Positions 1-9,167 of a DNA stretch of 64,000 nucleotides are shown in pieces (positions within the stretch are counted from its first letter, which is position 1; each line of letters starts with the position of its first letter). The notes beneath the pieces were generated by a model, which worked only from the letters and a program-made list of their open reading frames with translations, did no database searches and had not been told where the DNA came from. Position numbers and translations under genes: made by a program. The stretch is from Roseomonas indoligenes (GTDB taxonomy: Bacteria; Pseudomonadota; Alphaproteobacteria; Acetobacterales; Acetobacteraceae), in the NCBI RefSeq assembly GCF_017813365.1, contig NZ_JAGIZA010000021.1, positions 16,894 through 80,893 on the forward strand, given 5' to 3'.

Positions 1-39
1 TGCCCCTCCCGGACAGCTCCAACGGAGCCCTGGCCACTC

Positions 40-3000
40 TTGGACTTCAGCGCCCCCGATCCGAAAAAAAAGCTGAACGAAGCGTCGGAAGGTGATCGGC
101 AATTCTTGAGAGGCTTCTCGGGACGTCCGGCGGCGCGAGCGGCGATACCGGGTTCCACATCCAGCCAGGAACCCCGTGCCGTGCACTCCTCCACCCACAA
201 GGCTTCCCCTCAGAACAGTTCCGCGCCCGCCACCGTTGCAGCACCGCGCGGGGCCTCGCCGTGCCCCGGAGCACCCCGGCGGGTCTCGCCATCCGCCTCG
301 TCCCGAGCGAAGCTGCTTGCCTCCAGCTCCGGCACGGCGCTCGCGGCCGTCGCCGCGGTGCCGCTCATCCTGCTCTCCGTTTCGGGGGAGGCCAGGGCCG
401 ACGCCTGCGCCGCCTTTGAAGGCTATGCCTGCTACTACGTCGTGCAGCCAGCCCCGGCCCCGGACAATCAGAACCCCGGCGCGCCCGGCACCCCCGTCGA
501 GGCGGCGAACGTGGACATCCCCGTCGCCGCATTCCCGGCCGGTGAAGTCGTGGTCCAGACCACCGGGGGCCAGGGCGGGACGGGTTGGACCTACACGGGC
601 CTCGATCACTCGGGGGCCAACGGCGGCCGGGGCGGCGACGGCAACACCCTCACCGTCACGATGCAGCCCGGCACCTCGACCAGCGGGAACACCGTGATCC
701 AGGCCGATGGCGGCGCCGGCGGCGTCGGCGGCTACAGCGGCCATCAGGGGACGGCGACCACCTCCGGCGACGGCGGGACGGCCGGCACCGTCGTGGCGGG
801 CACGCGGGATGCGCCGATGGTCGGGGCGCTCAACAACCCGAACACGGCGCAGACGTGGGTTCCGAACACCGGGGTTCAGCCCTCGGTGGGGCTCCTCGCC
901 AACGCCTCGGGCGGCGCCGGCGCCGGCGGGACTAGCGGCAACGCCAGCGGCTCCAACAACGATGGCGGCGATGCCGGCAACGGTGGCAACAGCAGCAGCG
1001 GCGGCGTGAGCGTCGTCTTCGGGGGCAGCGCCAGCGGTACCCAGGGCGGCATCCTCGCGCTTTCGCAGGGCGGCAACGGCGGCGACGGTGGCGGGGCTTA
1101 CGGCGAGGTTGGCGACCAGGCCGGTAACGGAGGCAACGGCGGCACGGGCGGCCCCGTTTCCGTCGTCCTCGCGCAGGGTGGTTCGGCGAGCAGCACCGGC
1201 ACCGGCCCCGCCATCGCCGCGCAGTCCTTCGGCGGCCAGGGCGGCCTGGGCGGCTCGGGCCACGGCAACGGCGGCAGCGACGGCAACGGCGGCAAAGCGG
1301 GCACGGGCGCCGATGCGGGAAGCGTCTACGTCGAGAACTGGGGACGCGTCATCACCAACAGTGCGGACTCCCCCGGCGTCCTCGCGCAGTCCTTCGGCGG
1401 CGCGGGGGGCACGGGCGGCCAGGGCGGTGGCTGGGGCGCTAGCGGCGGCAATGGCGGCACCGGCGGCAACGGCGGCTCCGTCGGGTTCGTCGGCGCAGCG
1501 GTCTCCTCCATCACCACGACCGGGACCAACTCCCCCGGCATCCTGGCGCAGAGCATCGGCGGCGGCGGCGGAAACGGCGGCGACGCGAACGGCTGGCAGG
1601 CCGTCGGCGGCGACGGCGCGGGGGCGGGCAACGGCGCCGACGTCTCCATCGAGAAGTCCAACAGCGGCGCCGGCTCTAGCCCCATCGTGACCTCCGGCGA
1701 GCGCTCGACCGGCATCCTGGCGCAGAGCATCGGCGGCGGCGGCGGCAACGGCGGCAACGCGCGTGCCACCAGCCCGCTGGAAGGCTTCCTGAATATCGTC
1801 GTCGGCGGCTCGGGCGCCGGCGGCGGCGCCGGCGGCTCCGTGGACGTGACGAGCACGGGCAGCATCGCGACCTCCGGCCTGCACTCCTCCGGCATCGTGT
1901 TGCAGTCCATTGGCGGCGGCGGCGGCAACGGCGGCGCAGCCTATTCCCGGGTCACCTCCATCATCGGTGGCGCCTCGGTGTCGGTCGGCGGCAACGGCGG
2001 CGGCGGTGGGGACGGCGGCCCGGTCGGCCAGATCGCCACACTCCCCACGAGCACGGGCCAGATCGTGACCACGGGGGCGAACTCCCACGGCATCGTCGGC
2101 CAGAGCATCGGCGGCGGCGGCGGCAATGGCGGCGCCTCCGGGGCGACCGCCACCGTCTACGGTGTCCCGACCGACACGTTCCCCATCCCGACCGTCTCGG
2201 TCGCGGTCTCCATCGGCGGCTCTGGCGGGAACGGAGGGAACGGCAACAGCGTCACGCTCCAGAACACCGGCCTCATCTCGACCGCGGGCGGCGGCTCGGT
2301 CGGCATCGCGGGGCAGAGTGTCGGCGGCGGTGGCGGCACGGGCGGCGACGCCTCGGCGACCTCCACGGCCAAGGGGGGCGACGACTCGCCGTTCAGCGTC
2401 TCCACCTCCGTCGCCCTCGGTGGCAGCGGCGGCGGCGGCGGCGCGGGCGGCGCGGTCACCATCACCAACAGCGGCATGATCTTCACGCGCGGCGAGGCGG
2501 CGGACGCGGTGCTGGCGCAGAGCATCGGCGGCGGCGGCGGCAATGGCGGGACGGGCGACGCCTCGGCCCGGAGCTCCGGCGACGGCGCGAACATCTCCTC
2601 CACCGTCGCGCTCGGCGGCACGGGCGGCAGCGGCGGCAATGGCGGCCCGGTCACCGTGACCAACGGCGGGGCCGTCCTGACCCTCGGCGACGGGGCGATG
2701 GGTATCCTGGCGCAGTCGGTCGGCGGCGGCGGCGGGCGCGGCGGCGGCGCGGCCGGGACGAGCAACGGCCAGTTCACCGCGAGCGTCTCGGTCGGCGGCA
2801 ACGGGGCAATCGGCGGCAGCACAACCCAGCCGAACGGCGCCAACTCAGTGGCGGTGACGAACGGCGGCACGCTCGTGACTTTCGGGGCCGACGCGCCGGG
2901 CATCGTGGCGCAGAGCGTCGGCGGCGGTGGCGGGCTCGGCGGCAAGTCGGCCAGCACGCTCGGCAACCGGACCAACACCGGCGACGGCGGCAACGGCGCG

Positions 3001-6000
3001 AGCGGCTCCGTCAACGGCGCCACGACCTCCCTCAACAACGCCTTCGTGACGGGCGGCGAGGGCGCGGTGAACCAGTACAACTCGGTCTCCGGCCTCATCG
3101 GGGTGGCCAACTCGGCGCTCGGCAACGTCACGGCGACGCGCCGGCTGGGCGACGATCCGGCGGGCGGCGTCCAAGACCTGGAGAACCTCGGCGAGTCCGG
3201 CGGCGAGAGCGGCGACAACAGCTCCTCCACCAAGATCACCGTCCACGTGAACGTGGGGGGGCGGGGCGGCGCCGCCGGGAATGCGGGCAACGTGACTGTC
3301 ATCAACACGGGCTCCATCGGCACGATCGGGCCGATGTCGGACGGCATCATGGCGCAGGCGATTGGCGGCGGCGGCGGCCGGGGCGGCGCGGCCGTCTCCT
3401 CCATCACGGGCGGCAAGGTCAACGAGGACGACCAGCAGGGCAACGTGCCGATCAGTGTCGGCGGCCGGGGTGGCCACGGCGGCAACGCGGGGGACGTCAC
3501 CGTTAACAACAACGGGAGCGTCACGACGATCGGGGCCCAGTCCCTCGGCATCGTGGCGCAGAGCATCGCGGGCGGCGGCGGCATCGCCGGGACCTCGGCC
3601 GCAAGGGTCCAAGGCAGCAACGCCGACAATACCTCCGTGCTCAACCTGCCGATCGCGATTGGCGCGGATGGCGGCGGTGGCGGAACCTCCAGCACGGTAA
3701 CGGTGACCAACACCGGCACCATCACCACGCGGAGCCACGACGCCATCGGCATCCTCGCTCAGGGTATCTCGGGTGGCGGCGGCATCCTCCGCACCCGGTC
3801 CAGCGACGCCTCGGACAACAACGGCGGCGGCGCGGTCGCCACGGGCGGCAGCTACGGCATCAACCTCACCTTCGGTGGCAACAACTGCGGCACTGTCTGC
3901 TCCGGCGACCCGAGCAAGGAAACGCAGCCGGGCACCGCGGGCGCCGTGGTCGTGAACCACAGCGGCACCATCACCACCGGCTCCGTCTCACCAAGCGGCG
4001 TCCGCTTCGGCAGCAACGCCTACGGCATCCTGGCGCAGAGCATCGGCGGCGGCGGCGGCGTGGTGCTCGGCGGCACGCCGAACAACGCGGCCAACCCGTT
4101 CGGGATCGGCGCGATGACCGGCAACGCGGGCGCCGTGACCGTGACCCTCGGCGATCCCTCCATCACCGCCGGCTCCGCGGGCAGCATCATGACCTACGGG
4201 CAGGGCGCGATTGCGGTGCTGGCGCAAAGCATCGGCGGCGGCGGCGGGCTGGCCGGCGACACCGGGCTGACCGCCCAGCGCGCGGGCTTCCAGCCCTACC
4301 CCGCCCACTTCGGTAGCGGCGGGCCGGTTCTGGTCGGGGTAGGCCAAACCTCCACGCTGGCCACCGATGCCGGCAACACGCCCGTCATCTTCGCGCAGAG
4401 CATCGGCGGAGGCGGCGGGCGGGTGACGAGCAACGGCTACGGCGCCAATGACGGCACAGCGGGCGGCTTCGGCACCGGCGGCACCGTGACGGTCAACGTC
4501 GGCGGCCGGGTCCTGGCGAACGGCGCCGCCTCGCCCGGCATCTTCGCCGAGAGCGTCGGCCGGCCCACGCCAGCCACCAATACCACACCCGCCAACCCGA
4601 CTGGCGGCTCCGCCGTGCGGATCAACGTCCTGCCGAACGCCACCGTGCAGGGCGGGCGGGACTACAACACGGGCGACGGCTACAACGCCGGCATCTACAT
4701 CGTCGGCGGCAGCACCATCCAAGACCCCTCGAGCCAGCTCAACAACAACGTCAACAACCAGGGCACGATCACGTCGCTCGGCACGACAGCCATCTACGGC
4801 ACCGGCGGTTGGACCAGCGTGTACAACCAGCCCGGCGGCGTCATCACCGGCAGCGTCGACCTCGACAATGGCGGCGGGGGCGGTGCCTGCCCCAATGGCG
4901 GCTGCGGGGTGACGGGAGGCATGGTCGACAACGCGGCCGGCGCGACGATCAACACGGGCCCGGTCATGCGGCTCGGCGCGGCGGGGACGTTGAGCAACTC
5001 AGGGACGCTGAGCATTGGCGGCGCGGGTCAGATGGCGACGACGGCGATGACGGGCAACCTGGTGCAGTCTGGGACGGGTCGGCTGGTGCTGGACACGAAC
5101 CACGCCACAGGCGCCTCTGACCGGATCGACGTCCAGGGCAGCGTGCGCCTGGGTGGCACGCTGGAGCTGCACTCCGCGGCGGTGGCGAACCGCGCTGTCA
5201 CGGTGCTGACTGCGACGGACGGCGTGACGGTGGACCCGGGCCTTACCTCGACCCGGACGCACCTCTTCGCCTTCGATGCCCAGCAGGCGGGCAACAGCCT
5301 GCTGATCCAGCCTCGGGCCGAGTTCACGGGCCAGGCGGCAGGGCTCGGGGCCAACCAGCGGGCCGTCGCCTCCCACCTGCAGGAGCTGTGGAACGGCGGC
5401 GCCAGCATGGACGCGGGCTTCACGGCGCTCGCCGGGGTCCGGAACGGGGCGAGCTACGGCCAGGCTTTGAGCAGCCTCTCCGGGCAGACGGTCGGGGCCA
5501 TCTCGGCCTCGCGTTTCGCCAGCAGCCGCGACTTCACCAGCAACATGCTGAACGACTGCGCCACCTTCGCAGGCGCCGGCATCAACCAGGACGAGGCGAG
5601 CTGCGGCTGGGCGCGCGCCTTCGGCAGCACGGCCACCCAGGACAGCACGGGGGGCGCGCTCGGCTACAAGGCAACCTCCTGGACGATGCAGACGGGCGGG
5701 CAGGTGCAGATCGCGCCGGGCTGGTTCGTGGGCGGCTCCATCGCCTACCAGAGCAGCGTGTTCCGGGGCGACGCGGGCTCTTCCAAGGTCAGCGGCGACA
5801 GCGTGCTCGTCGGCGGCCTACTCCGCTACCAAGCCGGCCCCTGGCAGGTCTCCGGCGCCATCGACGCCGGCTACGGCTGGTACGAGAGCCAGCGCTCGGT
5901 GACGGTCGGCAACTTCACGGGCACGGCCCGGGGCAAGCCGGACGCCTGGCATGTCGGCGCCCACACGCGCCTGGCCTACCAAGTACCGTTCGGGGGTGAG

Positions 6001-6438
6001 GCGGGTGGCTGGTACGTACAGCCGAGGGTGGACCTGCACCTGAACTACGTCCGCAGTGGTGGCTACACCGAGAGCGGGGCGGCACCCTTCAACCTCGCCG
6101 TGGACTCCCGGGGTGCGACGACCTTCACCGCGGTTCCGGCGGTGGAAGTGGGCGGGCGCCTTCGGCTAGGCGACAGGATGGTGCTGCGGCCCTTCGCCAG
6201 CGCCGGCATCGAGCTGAACGCGAATGGGGACTGGGCCGCCACCGCTCGCCTCGCTGGCCAGCCGGCCAGCCGCGGCTTCCGGGCCAGCACCCCGATCCCG
6301 GACGTGCTGGGCAAGTTCACCCTCGGTGCAGAGCTGCTCACCACCGCCAACTGGGACCTGCGGGTCCAGTACAGCGCTGAGGTCGGGGACGGGTACACCT
6401 CCCACACCGGCCTTGCCCGCGTAGCCTACCGGTTCTGA
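40..6438 (+). CDS. Giant glycine-rich autotransporter (type V secreted adhesin-like)
   Basis: The 2132-residue frame opens with TTG; a GTG at 181 with AGGA about 11 bases upstream is an equally good start. A long basic N-region precedes a hydrophobic segment (about residues 103-117) and a likely signal cleavage near ARADA, which resembles the extended signal peptides of autotransporters. Residues about 180-1500 are a passenger built from degenerate units of 60-90 residues, each holding a motif close to ILAQSIGGGGGNGG followed by TNxGxIxT-type strands, as expected of a beta-helix. Residues about 1850-2132 form the outer-membrane beta barrel, ending in YRF with a terminal aromatic residue. It should export its own passenger across the outer membrane, probably for adhesion or biofilm, but the ligand is unknown. 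It stands alone at the window start, and no protease motif was seen. The family call is secure; the function is inferred. Confidence 0.9.
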   Translation: MDFSAPDPKKKLNEASEGDRQFLRGFSGRPAARAAIPGSTSSQEPRAVHSSTHKASPQNSSAPATVAAPRGASPCPGAPRRVSPSASSRAKLLASSSGTALAAVAAVPLILLSVSGEARADACAAFEGYACYYVVQPAPAPDNQNPGAPGTPVEAANVDIPVAAFPAGEVVVQTTGGQGGTGWTYTGLDHSGANGGRGGDGNTLTVTMQPGTSTSGNTVIQADGGAGGVGGYSGHQGTATTSGDGGTAGTVVAGTRDAPMVGALNNPNTAQTWVPNTGVQPSVGLLANASGGAGAGGTSGNASGSNNDGGDAGNGGNSSSGGVSVVFGGSASGTQGGILALSQGGNGGDGGGAYGEVGDQAGNGGNGGTGGPVSVVLAQGGSASSTGTGPAIAAQSFGGQGGLGGSGHGNGGSDGNGGKAGTGADAGSVYVENWGRVITNSADSPGVLAQSFGGAGGTGGQGGGWGASGGNGGTGGNGGSVGFVGAAVSSITTTGTNSPGILAQSIGGGGGNGGDANGWQAVGGDGAGAGNGADVSIEKSNSGAGSSPIVTSGERSTGILAQSIGGGGGNGGNARATSPLEGFLNIVVGGSGAGGGAGGSVDVTSTGSIATSGLHSSGIVLQSIGGGGGNGGAAYSRVTSIIGGASVSVGGNGGGGGDGGPVGQIATLPTSTGQIVTTGANSHGIVGQSIGGGGGNGGASGATATVYGVPTDTFPIPTVSVAVSIGGSGGNGGNGNSVTLQNTGLISTAGGGSVGIAGQSVGGGGGTGGDASATSTAKGGDDSPFSVSTSVALGGSGGGGGAGGAVTITNSGMIFTRGEAADAVLAQSIGGGGGNGGTGDASARSSGDGANISSTVALGGTGGSGGNGGPVTVTNGGAVLTLGDGAMGILAQSVGGGGGRGGGAAGTSNGQFTASVSVGGNGAIGGSTTQPNGANSVAVTNGGTLVTFGADAPGIVAQSVGGGGGLGGKSASTLGNRTNTGDGGNGASGSVNGATTSLNNAFVTGGEGAVNQYNSVSGLIGVANSALGNVTATRRLGDDPAGGVQDLENLGESGGESGDNSSSTKITVHVNVGGRGGAAGNAGNVTVINTGSIGTIGPMSDGIMAQAIGGGGGRGGAAVSSITGGKVNEDDQQGNVPISVGGRGGHGGNAGDVTVNNNGSVTTIGAQSLGIVAQSIAGGGGIAGTSAARVQGSNADNTSVLNLPIAIGADGGGGGTSSTVTVTNTGTITTRSHDAIGILAQGISGGGGILRTRSSDASDNNGGGAVATGGSYGINLTFGGNNCGTVCSGDPSKETQPGTAGAVVVNHSGTITTGSVSPSGVRFGSNAYGILAQSIGGGGGVVLGGTPNNAANPFGIGAMTGNAGAVTVTLGDPSITAGSAGSIMTYGQGAIAVLAQSIGGGGGLAGDTGLTAQRAGFQPYPAHFGSGGPVLVGVGQTSTLATDAGNTPVIFAQSIGGGGGRVTSNGYGANDGTAGGFGTGGTVTVNVGGRVLANGAASPGIFAESVGRPTPATNTTPANPTGGSAVRINVLPNATVQGGRDYNTGDGYNAGIYIVGGSTIQDPSSQLNNNVNNQGTITSLGTTAIYGTGGWTSVYNQPGGVITGSVDLDNGGGGGACPNGGCGVTGGMVDNAAGATINTGPVMRLGAAGTLSNSGTLSIGGAGQMATTAMTGNLVQSGTGRLVLDTNHATGASDRIDVQGSVRLGGTLELHSAAVANRAVTVLTATDGVTVDPGLTSTRTHLFAFDAQQAGNSLLIQPRAEFTGQAAGLGANQRAVASHLQELWNGGASMDAGFTALAGVRNGASYGQALSSLSGQTVGAISASRFASSRDFTSNMLNDCATFAGAGINQDEASCGWARAFGSTATQDSTGGALGYKATSWTMQTGGQVQIAPGWFVGGSIAYQSSVFRGDAGSSKVSGDSVLVGGLLRYQAGPWQVSGAIDAGYGWYESQRSVTVGNFTGTARGKPDAWHVGAHTRLAYQVPFGGEAGGWYVQPRVDLHLNYVRSGGYTESGAAPFNLAVDSRGATTFTAVPAVEVGGRLRLGDRMVLRPFASAGIELNANGDWAATARLAGQPASRGFRASTPIPDVLGKFTLGAELLTTANWDLRVQYSAEVGDGYTSHTGLARVAYRF

Positions 6439-6507
6439 CGGGAGTGGCGGGCAGTGGGGATCGCTTCCCCCTGCCCGTCGACCAGCATCCACTCAGGGGA
6501 AACCCTG

Positions 6508-6877
6508 ATGTCACCCACCCTCATCGTCGGCGCCGGGCCGGTCGGCCTGACCATGGCCGCCGAGCTGGCGCGCTACGGCCTTCCCGTCTGCATCATCGAC
6601 CGCAGCCCGCATCCGGCCGAGACATCGCGCGCTGTCGTCATCTGGAGCCGGACACTCGAGTTGCTGGAGCGGATGGGCTGCGCCGCGCTTCGTGCTGTAA
6701 GCCGAGGACGAGGTGCGCGGGGCGGCCCTGGTCGCGCGCTTTCCGGCCCTGCTGGAGCGGCAGCCACGCAGGCCGCCCGCGGCCGGCCGCCTTCTCGTCG
6801 TGCGGCCGGACGGCTATGTCGGCCTCACCGCGCCGGCCCATACCTGGGACGAGGTGGAGACCTATCTGCGGCGCATA
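6508..6877 (+). pseudogene. Relic of an FAD-dependent aromatic-ring monooxygenase
   Basis: ATG at 6508 starts an N-terminal FAD-binding Rossmann segment with GAGPVGL and IIDRSP. After about 65 residues (ERMGCAA) the similarity jumps to what looks like the extreme C-terminus of the same family (RPDGYVGL...ETYLRRI) in another frame, with a TAA near 6700. About 400 residues of a normal 500-residue flavin monooxygenase are therefore missing. The end abuts the left inverted repeat at 6877. It cannot encode a working enzyme. The family is inferred from the two terminal pieces only. Confidence 0.75.
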
Positions 6878-6907
6878 GAGGGTGTTACGGACCTAACCGG
6901 CGGTTGT
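6877..6907 (+). repeat. Left terminal inverted repeat
   Basis: Begins AGAGGGTGTTACGGACCTAA and pairs with 7932-7962 over 31 bases with one mismatch (G at 6902). Confidence 0.85.
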
Positions 6908-6960
6908 AGAAGGATAGGAACGCGGTCTGCCTGAAGTACTGGGTTCGACCCGAAGCGGTC

Positions 6961-7833
6961 CTAGGTTCCAGGCGTGCCCAGCCTGCTGACCAGCTCTGTG
7001 ATGTACGTGGCCAACGCAACGGCCCCCCGCTCCGGGGCGCCGGGAAGGTCGCACGCGCCATCCACGCTGACCGCCGTCATCCCGGCATAGGACCGGGCGG
7101 CCGCCTCGGAGAAGCCCAGGGCACGGAAGCTGCCGATCCACCCCTCGCGCGGTGTTACGGCGACCGCCACCGGCCGGCCCAACGCCGCGGCGAAGGCGTC
7201 CGCCACGTCCTGAGGGCTGTACCGCTCCGGCCCCTCCACATGGCGAATACCCGTCCCTCCGGGCGGTTCGAGAAGGCGTCGCGCCGCCGCCCGACCGAGA
7301 TCGTCGGGGGACACCATCGGGAGGCGCAGCTCGGCGGGGAACAGGCTGGGCAGGGTGCCGCCGCGCGCCGCGTCCAGCAGGGCATCCCAATTGCTCATAT
7401 AGTAGGCCCCCCGTTGGATCACAGCCGGGATGGTCTGGGCCGCGAGGGCCTGCTCGAACTCGAACAGCACGCCGAGGTCGCCGACCTCCTCCCCGGGCCG
7501 GGCGCAGTAGGTGGAGGCCGCCACGACTCCCTCCAGCCCCGAGCCGTCCAGGGCGGCGACGATGCTCGCGGCCGTGCGGCGCTCCTCCCGGTCTGTGTCC
7601 GTGGACGGTGCGGCGGGAGGGTTCAGCAGGAAGGCACGCCGGCCGCGTCGGAGCACGTCCCGGAGCCGATCCGCGTCACCGACATCGATCGGGGCGGCCT
7701 CCGCGCCCTGCTGGCGCCAGGAGGCAGCCTTGTCCTCGCTCCGGGTCACCACCATCACGCTCTCCCCGGCCTCGATCAGCGTCCGCGCGACGGTGGAGCC
7801 GACATGCCCGGTCGCGCCCAGAACGATGATCAT
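6961..7833 (-). CDS. NmrA/SDR-like NAD(P)-binding oxidoreductase
   Basis: A 290-residue protein starting MIIVLGATGHVG, with the GxxGxxG dinucleotide-binding loop at residues 6-12, typical of atypical short-chain dehydrogenases of the NmrA/YtfG (quinone oxidoreductase) type. It should bind NAD(P)H in the cytosol; the substrate is unknown. The frame is open further upstream, but GAAGGGAG just before the ATG at 7833 decides the start. It is the sole cargo of the inverted-repeat segment, and its stop lies about 50 bases inside the left repeat. Length is normal for the family and the gene looks intact. Confidence 0.85.
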   Translation of the reverse strand: MIIVLGATGHVGSTVARTLIEAGESVMVVTRSEDKAASWRQQGAEAAPIDVGDADRLRDVLRRGRRAFLLNPPAAPSTDTDREERRTAASIVAALDGSGLEGVVAASTYCARPGEEVGDLGVLFEFEQALAAQTIPAVIQRGAYYMSNWDALLDAARGGTLPSLFPAELRLPMVSPDDLGRAAARRLLEPPGGTGIRHVEGPERYSPQDVADAFAAALGRPVAVAVTPREGWIGSFRALGFSEAAARSYAGMTAVSVDGACDLPGAPERGAVALATYITELVSRLGTPGT

Positions 7834-7931
7834 CGTGTCTCCCTTCGCAGGACAGTCTCCGAACTCAACGGATCGCTCTCGGTTGAGAGTCCGCTCATCA
7901 TCCATTGCGGCGCCTAGCCTCATCCACGAGC

Positions 7932-7962
7932 ACAACTGCCGGTTAGGTCCGTAACACCCTCT
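7932..7962 (-). repeat. Right terminal inverted repeat
   Basis: Reverse complement of 6877-6907 with one mismatch in 31 bases. The truncated lipase reading frame begins directly to its right. Confidence 0.85.
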
Positions 7963-9010
7963 GGTTCGGAGCCAGCCCATTACGGGAGCGCCGGACGGCG
8001 CGACAGCCTACCGCGTCCTCCACCGCTCGACGGGGCTGCGGGACGAGCCAATCCTGGTCTCCGGCGTCGTCGTGGTGCCGAGCGGCCCGGCACCGGAGGG
8101 CGGGCGCCCAGTCATCGCCTGGGCCCACCCGACCACCGGCGTGGTCCCGCGCTGCGCCCCATCCCTGGCCTTCATCCGGTTCTGGAGCATTCAGGGCCTG
8201 CGGGAGATGCTGGACCGCGGCTTCGTCGTCACCGCCACGGACTACCCCGGCCTCGGCACCGAAGGACCCCACCCCTACCTTGTCGGCAAGAGCGAGGGAC
8301 GGGCGGTAATCGACAGCGTCCGCGCCGCGCGCGCCCTGCCCGGGGCGCAGGCAGGGTCCAGCTACGCGGTCTGGGGCCATTCTCAGGGCGGCCAGGCCGC
8401 ACTCTTCACGGGGCTCTTGGCAAAGACTTATGGGCCGGAGCTGCGGTTGGCGGGCGTTGCGGCCGCGGCGCCCGCGACCGATCTGGCCGCCCTGCTGGGA
8501 GACGACCTGGGCACCCCGGCCGGCAAGAACCTGACGGCGATGACGCTCTGGGCCTGGTAGCGGGTCTTCGGCGCACCCACTGACGAGGTCGTGGTACCTA
8601 GGGCCAATCCCGCCATGGAGCGGCTGGCGAGCGAGTGCATCGAGTCGATCTACGACCTGATTGCCCGCAAGGAGTCCGAGAAGCCGATGGAACAGGGCTT
8701 CCTGCGCGTGCCGGACCTCTCGACGGCTGAACCCTGGCGATCGCTGCTCCGGGCCAACACGCCGGGGACGCTGCGCCCGGGCATGCCGCTGCTGCTAGCC
8801 CAGGGCCAGGCGGACACCATCGTGCGGCCAGAGGTGACGCGCGCCTACATGGCGCAATCCTGCGCTGCCGGCGTGCCGGTGCAGATGCTCTCCTTGCCCG
8901 GCGTGGGGCATGGTTTCGCAGCTTACACCATAGCCGGAACTGCCGTGGCCTGGATGGCGGACCGTTTCGCAGGACTTCCCGCACCGAACGACTGCACTTC
9001 TCCGCATTGA
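7963..9010 (+). pseudogene. Secretory lipase / alpha-beta hydrolase, 5'-truncated and amber-interrupted
   Basis: From about 7963 the frame reads like the mature part of a bacterial secretory lipase (ITGAPDGATAYRVLHRSTG). It contains the nucleophile elbow GHSQGGQ near position 8380 and a late acid and His (QGQADTIV, PGVGHGF). The signal peptide and start codon are absent because the frame begins at the right inverted repeat. An in-frame TAG at 8558-8560 (AMTLWAW-stop-RVFGAP) splits the protein, and the same frame then continues to 9010. The continuity suggests a recent nonsense mutation in an already decapitated gene. ATGs at 8072 and 8591 could start fragments, but neither would fold as a full hydrolase. 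Confidence 0.8.
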
Positions 9011-9167
9011 TCAAGCCGGCCGGCCGAGGGCGGCCCGGCCGCTCACAGGAGGGGCGCAGCAATCCAGAAACACGGCGGCGGATCTCACGCTCCCGCTGCC
9101 TTTCCGAAATGAAGCCCTTTATCCGTATAGTCCTGCCCTTCTCGCGCAATGGGCAGCGGGAGCAATG

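Larger units (their letters stand above)
6877..7962. mobile_element. 1.09-kb inverted-repeat-bounded segment with an oxidoreductase and no transposase
   Basis: The segment is bounded by 31-bp inverted repeats that differ at one base. The only complete gene inside is the NmrA-like oxidoreductase at 6961-7833 on the minus strand. Termini beginning GAGGGTGTTACGG look like insertion-sequence ends, so this may be a non-autonomous transposon with a passenger gene. Flanking dinucleotides do not match, so there is no clear target duplication. The left flank is the end of a monooxygenase relic and the right flank is a lipase lacking its 5' end, so a simple insertion into one gene does not explain it; a deletion must also have occurred. 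Confidence 0.6.

Noticed and set aside
2157..3752. A 531-codon minus-strand frame with Pro/Leu-rich repeats
   Set aside because: It is the antisense of GGC-rich glycine repeats of the autotransporter; the codons read as Pro/Ala by necessity and no family is seen.
900..4560. Regular GGCGGCGGC-type repeats as a possible CRISPR or tandem repeat array
   Set aside because: The period is variable and keeps the reading frame; the repeats encode protein units and have no fixed repeat/spacer pattern.
6876..7963. Target duplication around the oxidoreductase cassette
   Set aside because: The flanks TA and TG do not match, and no longer direct repeat was found.
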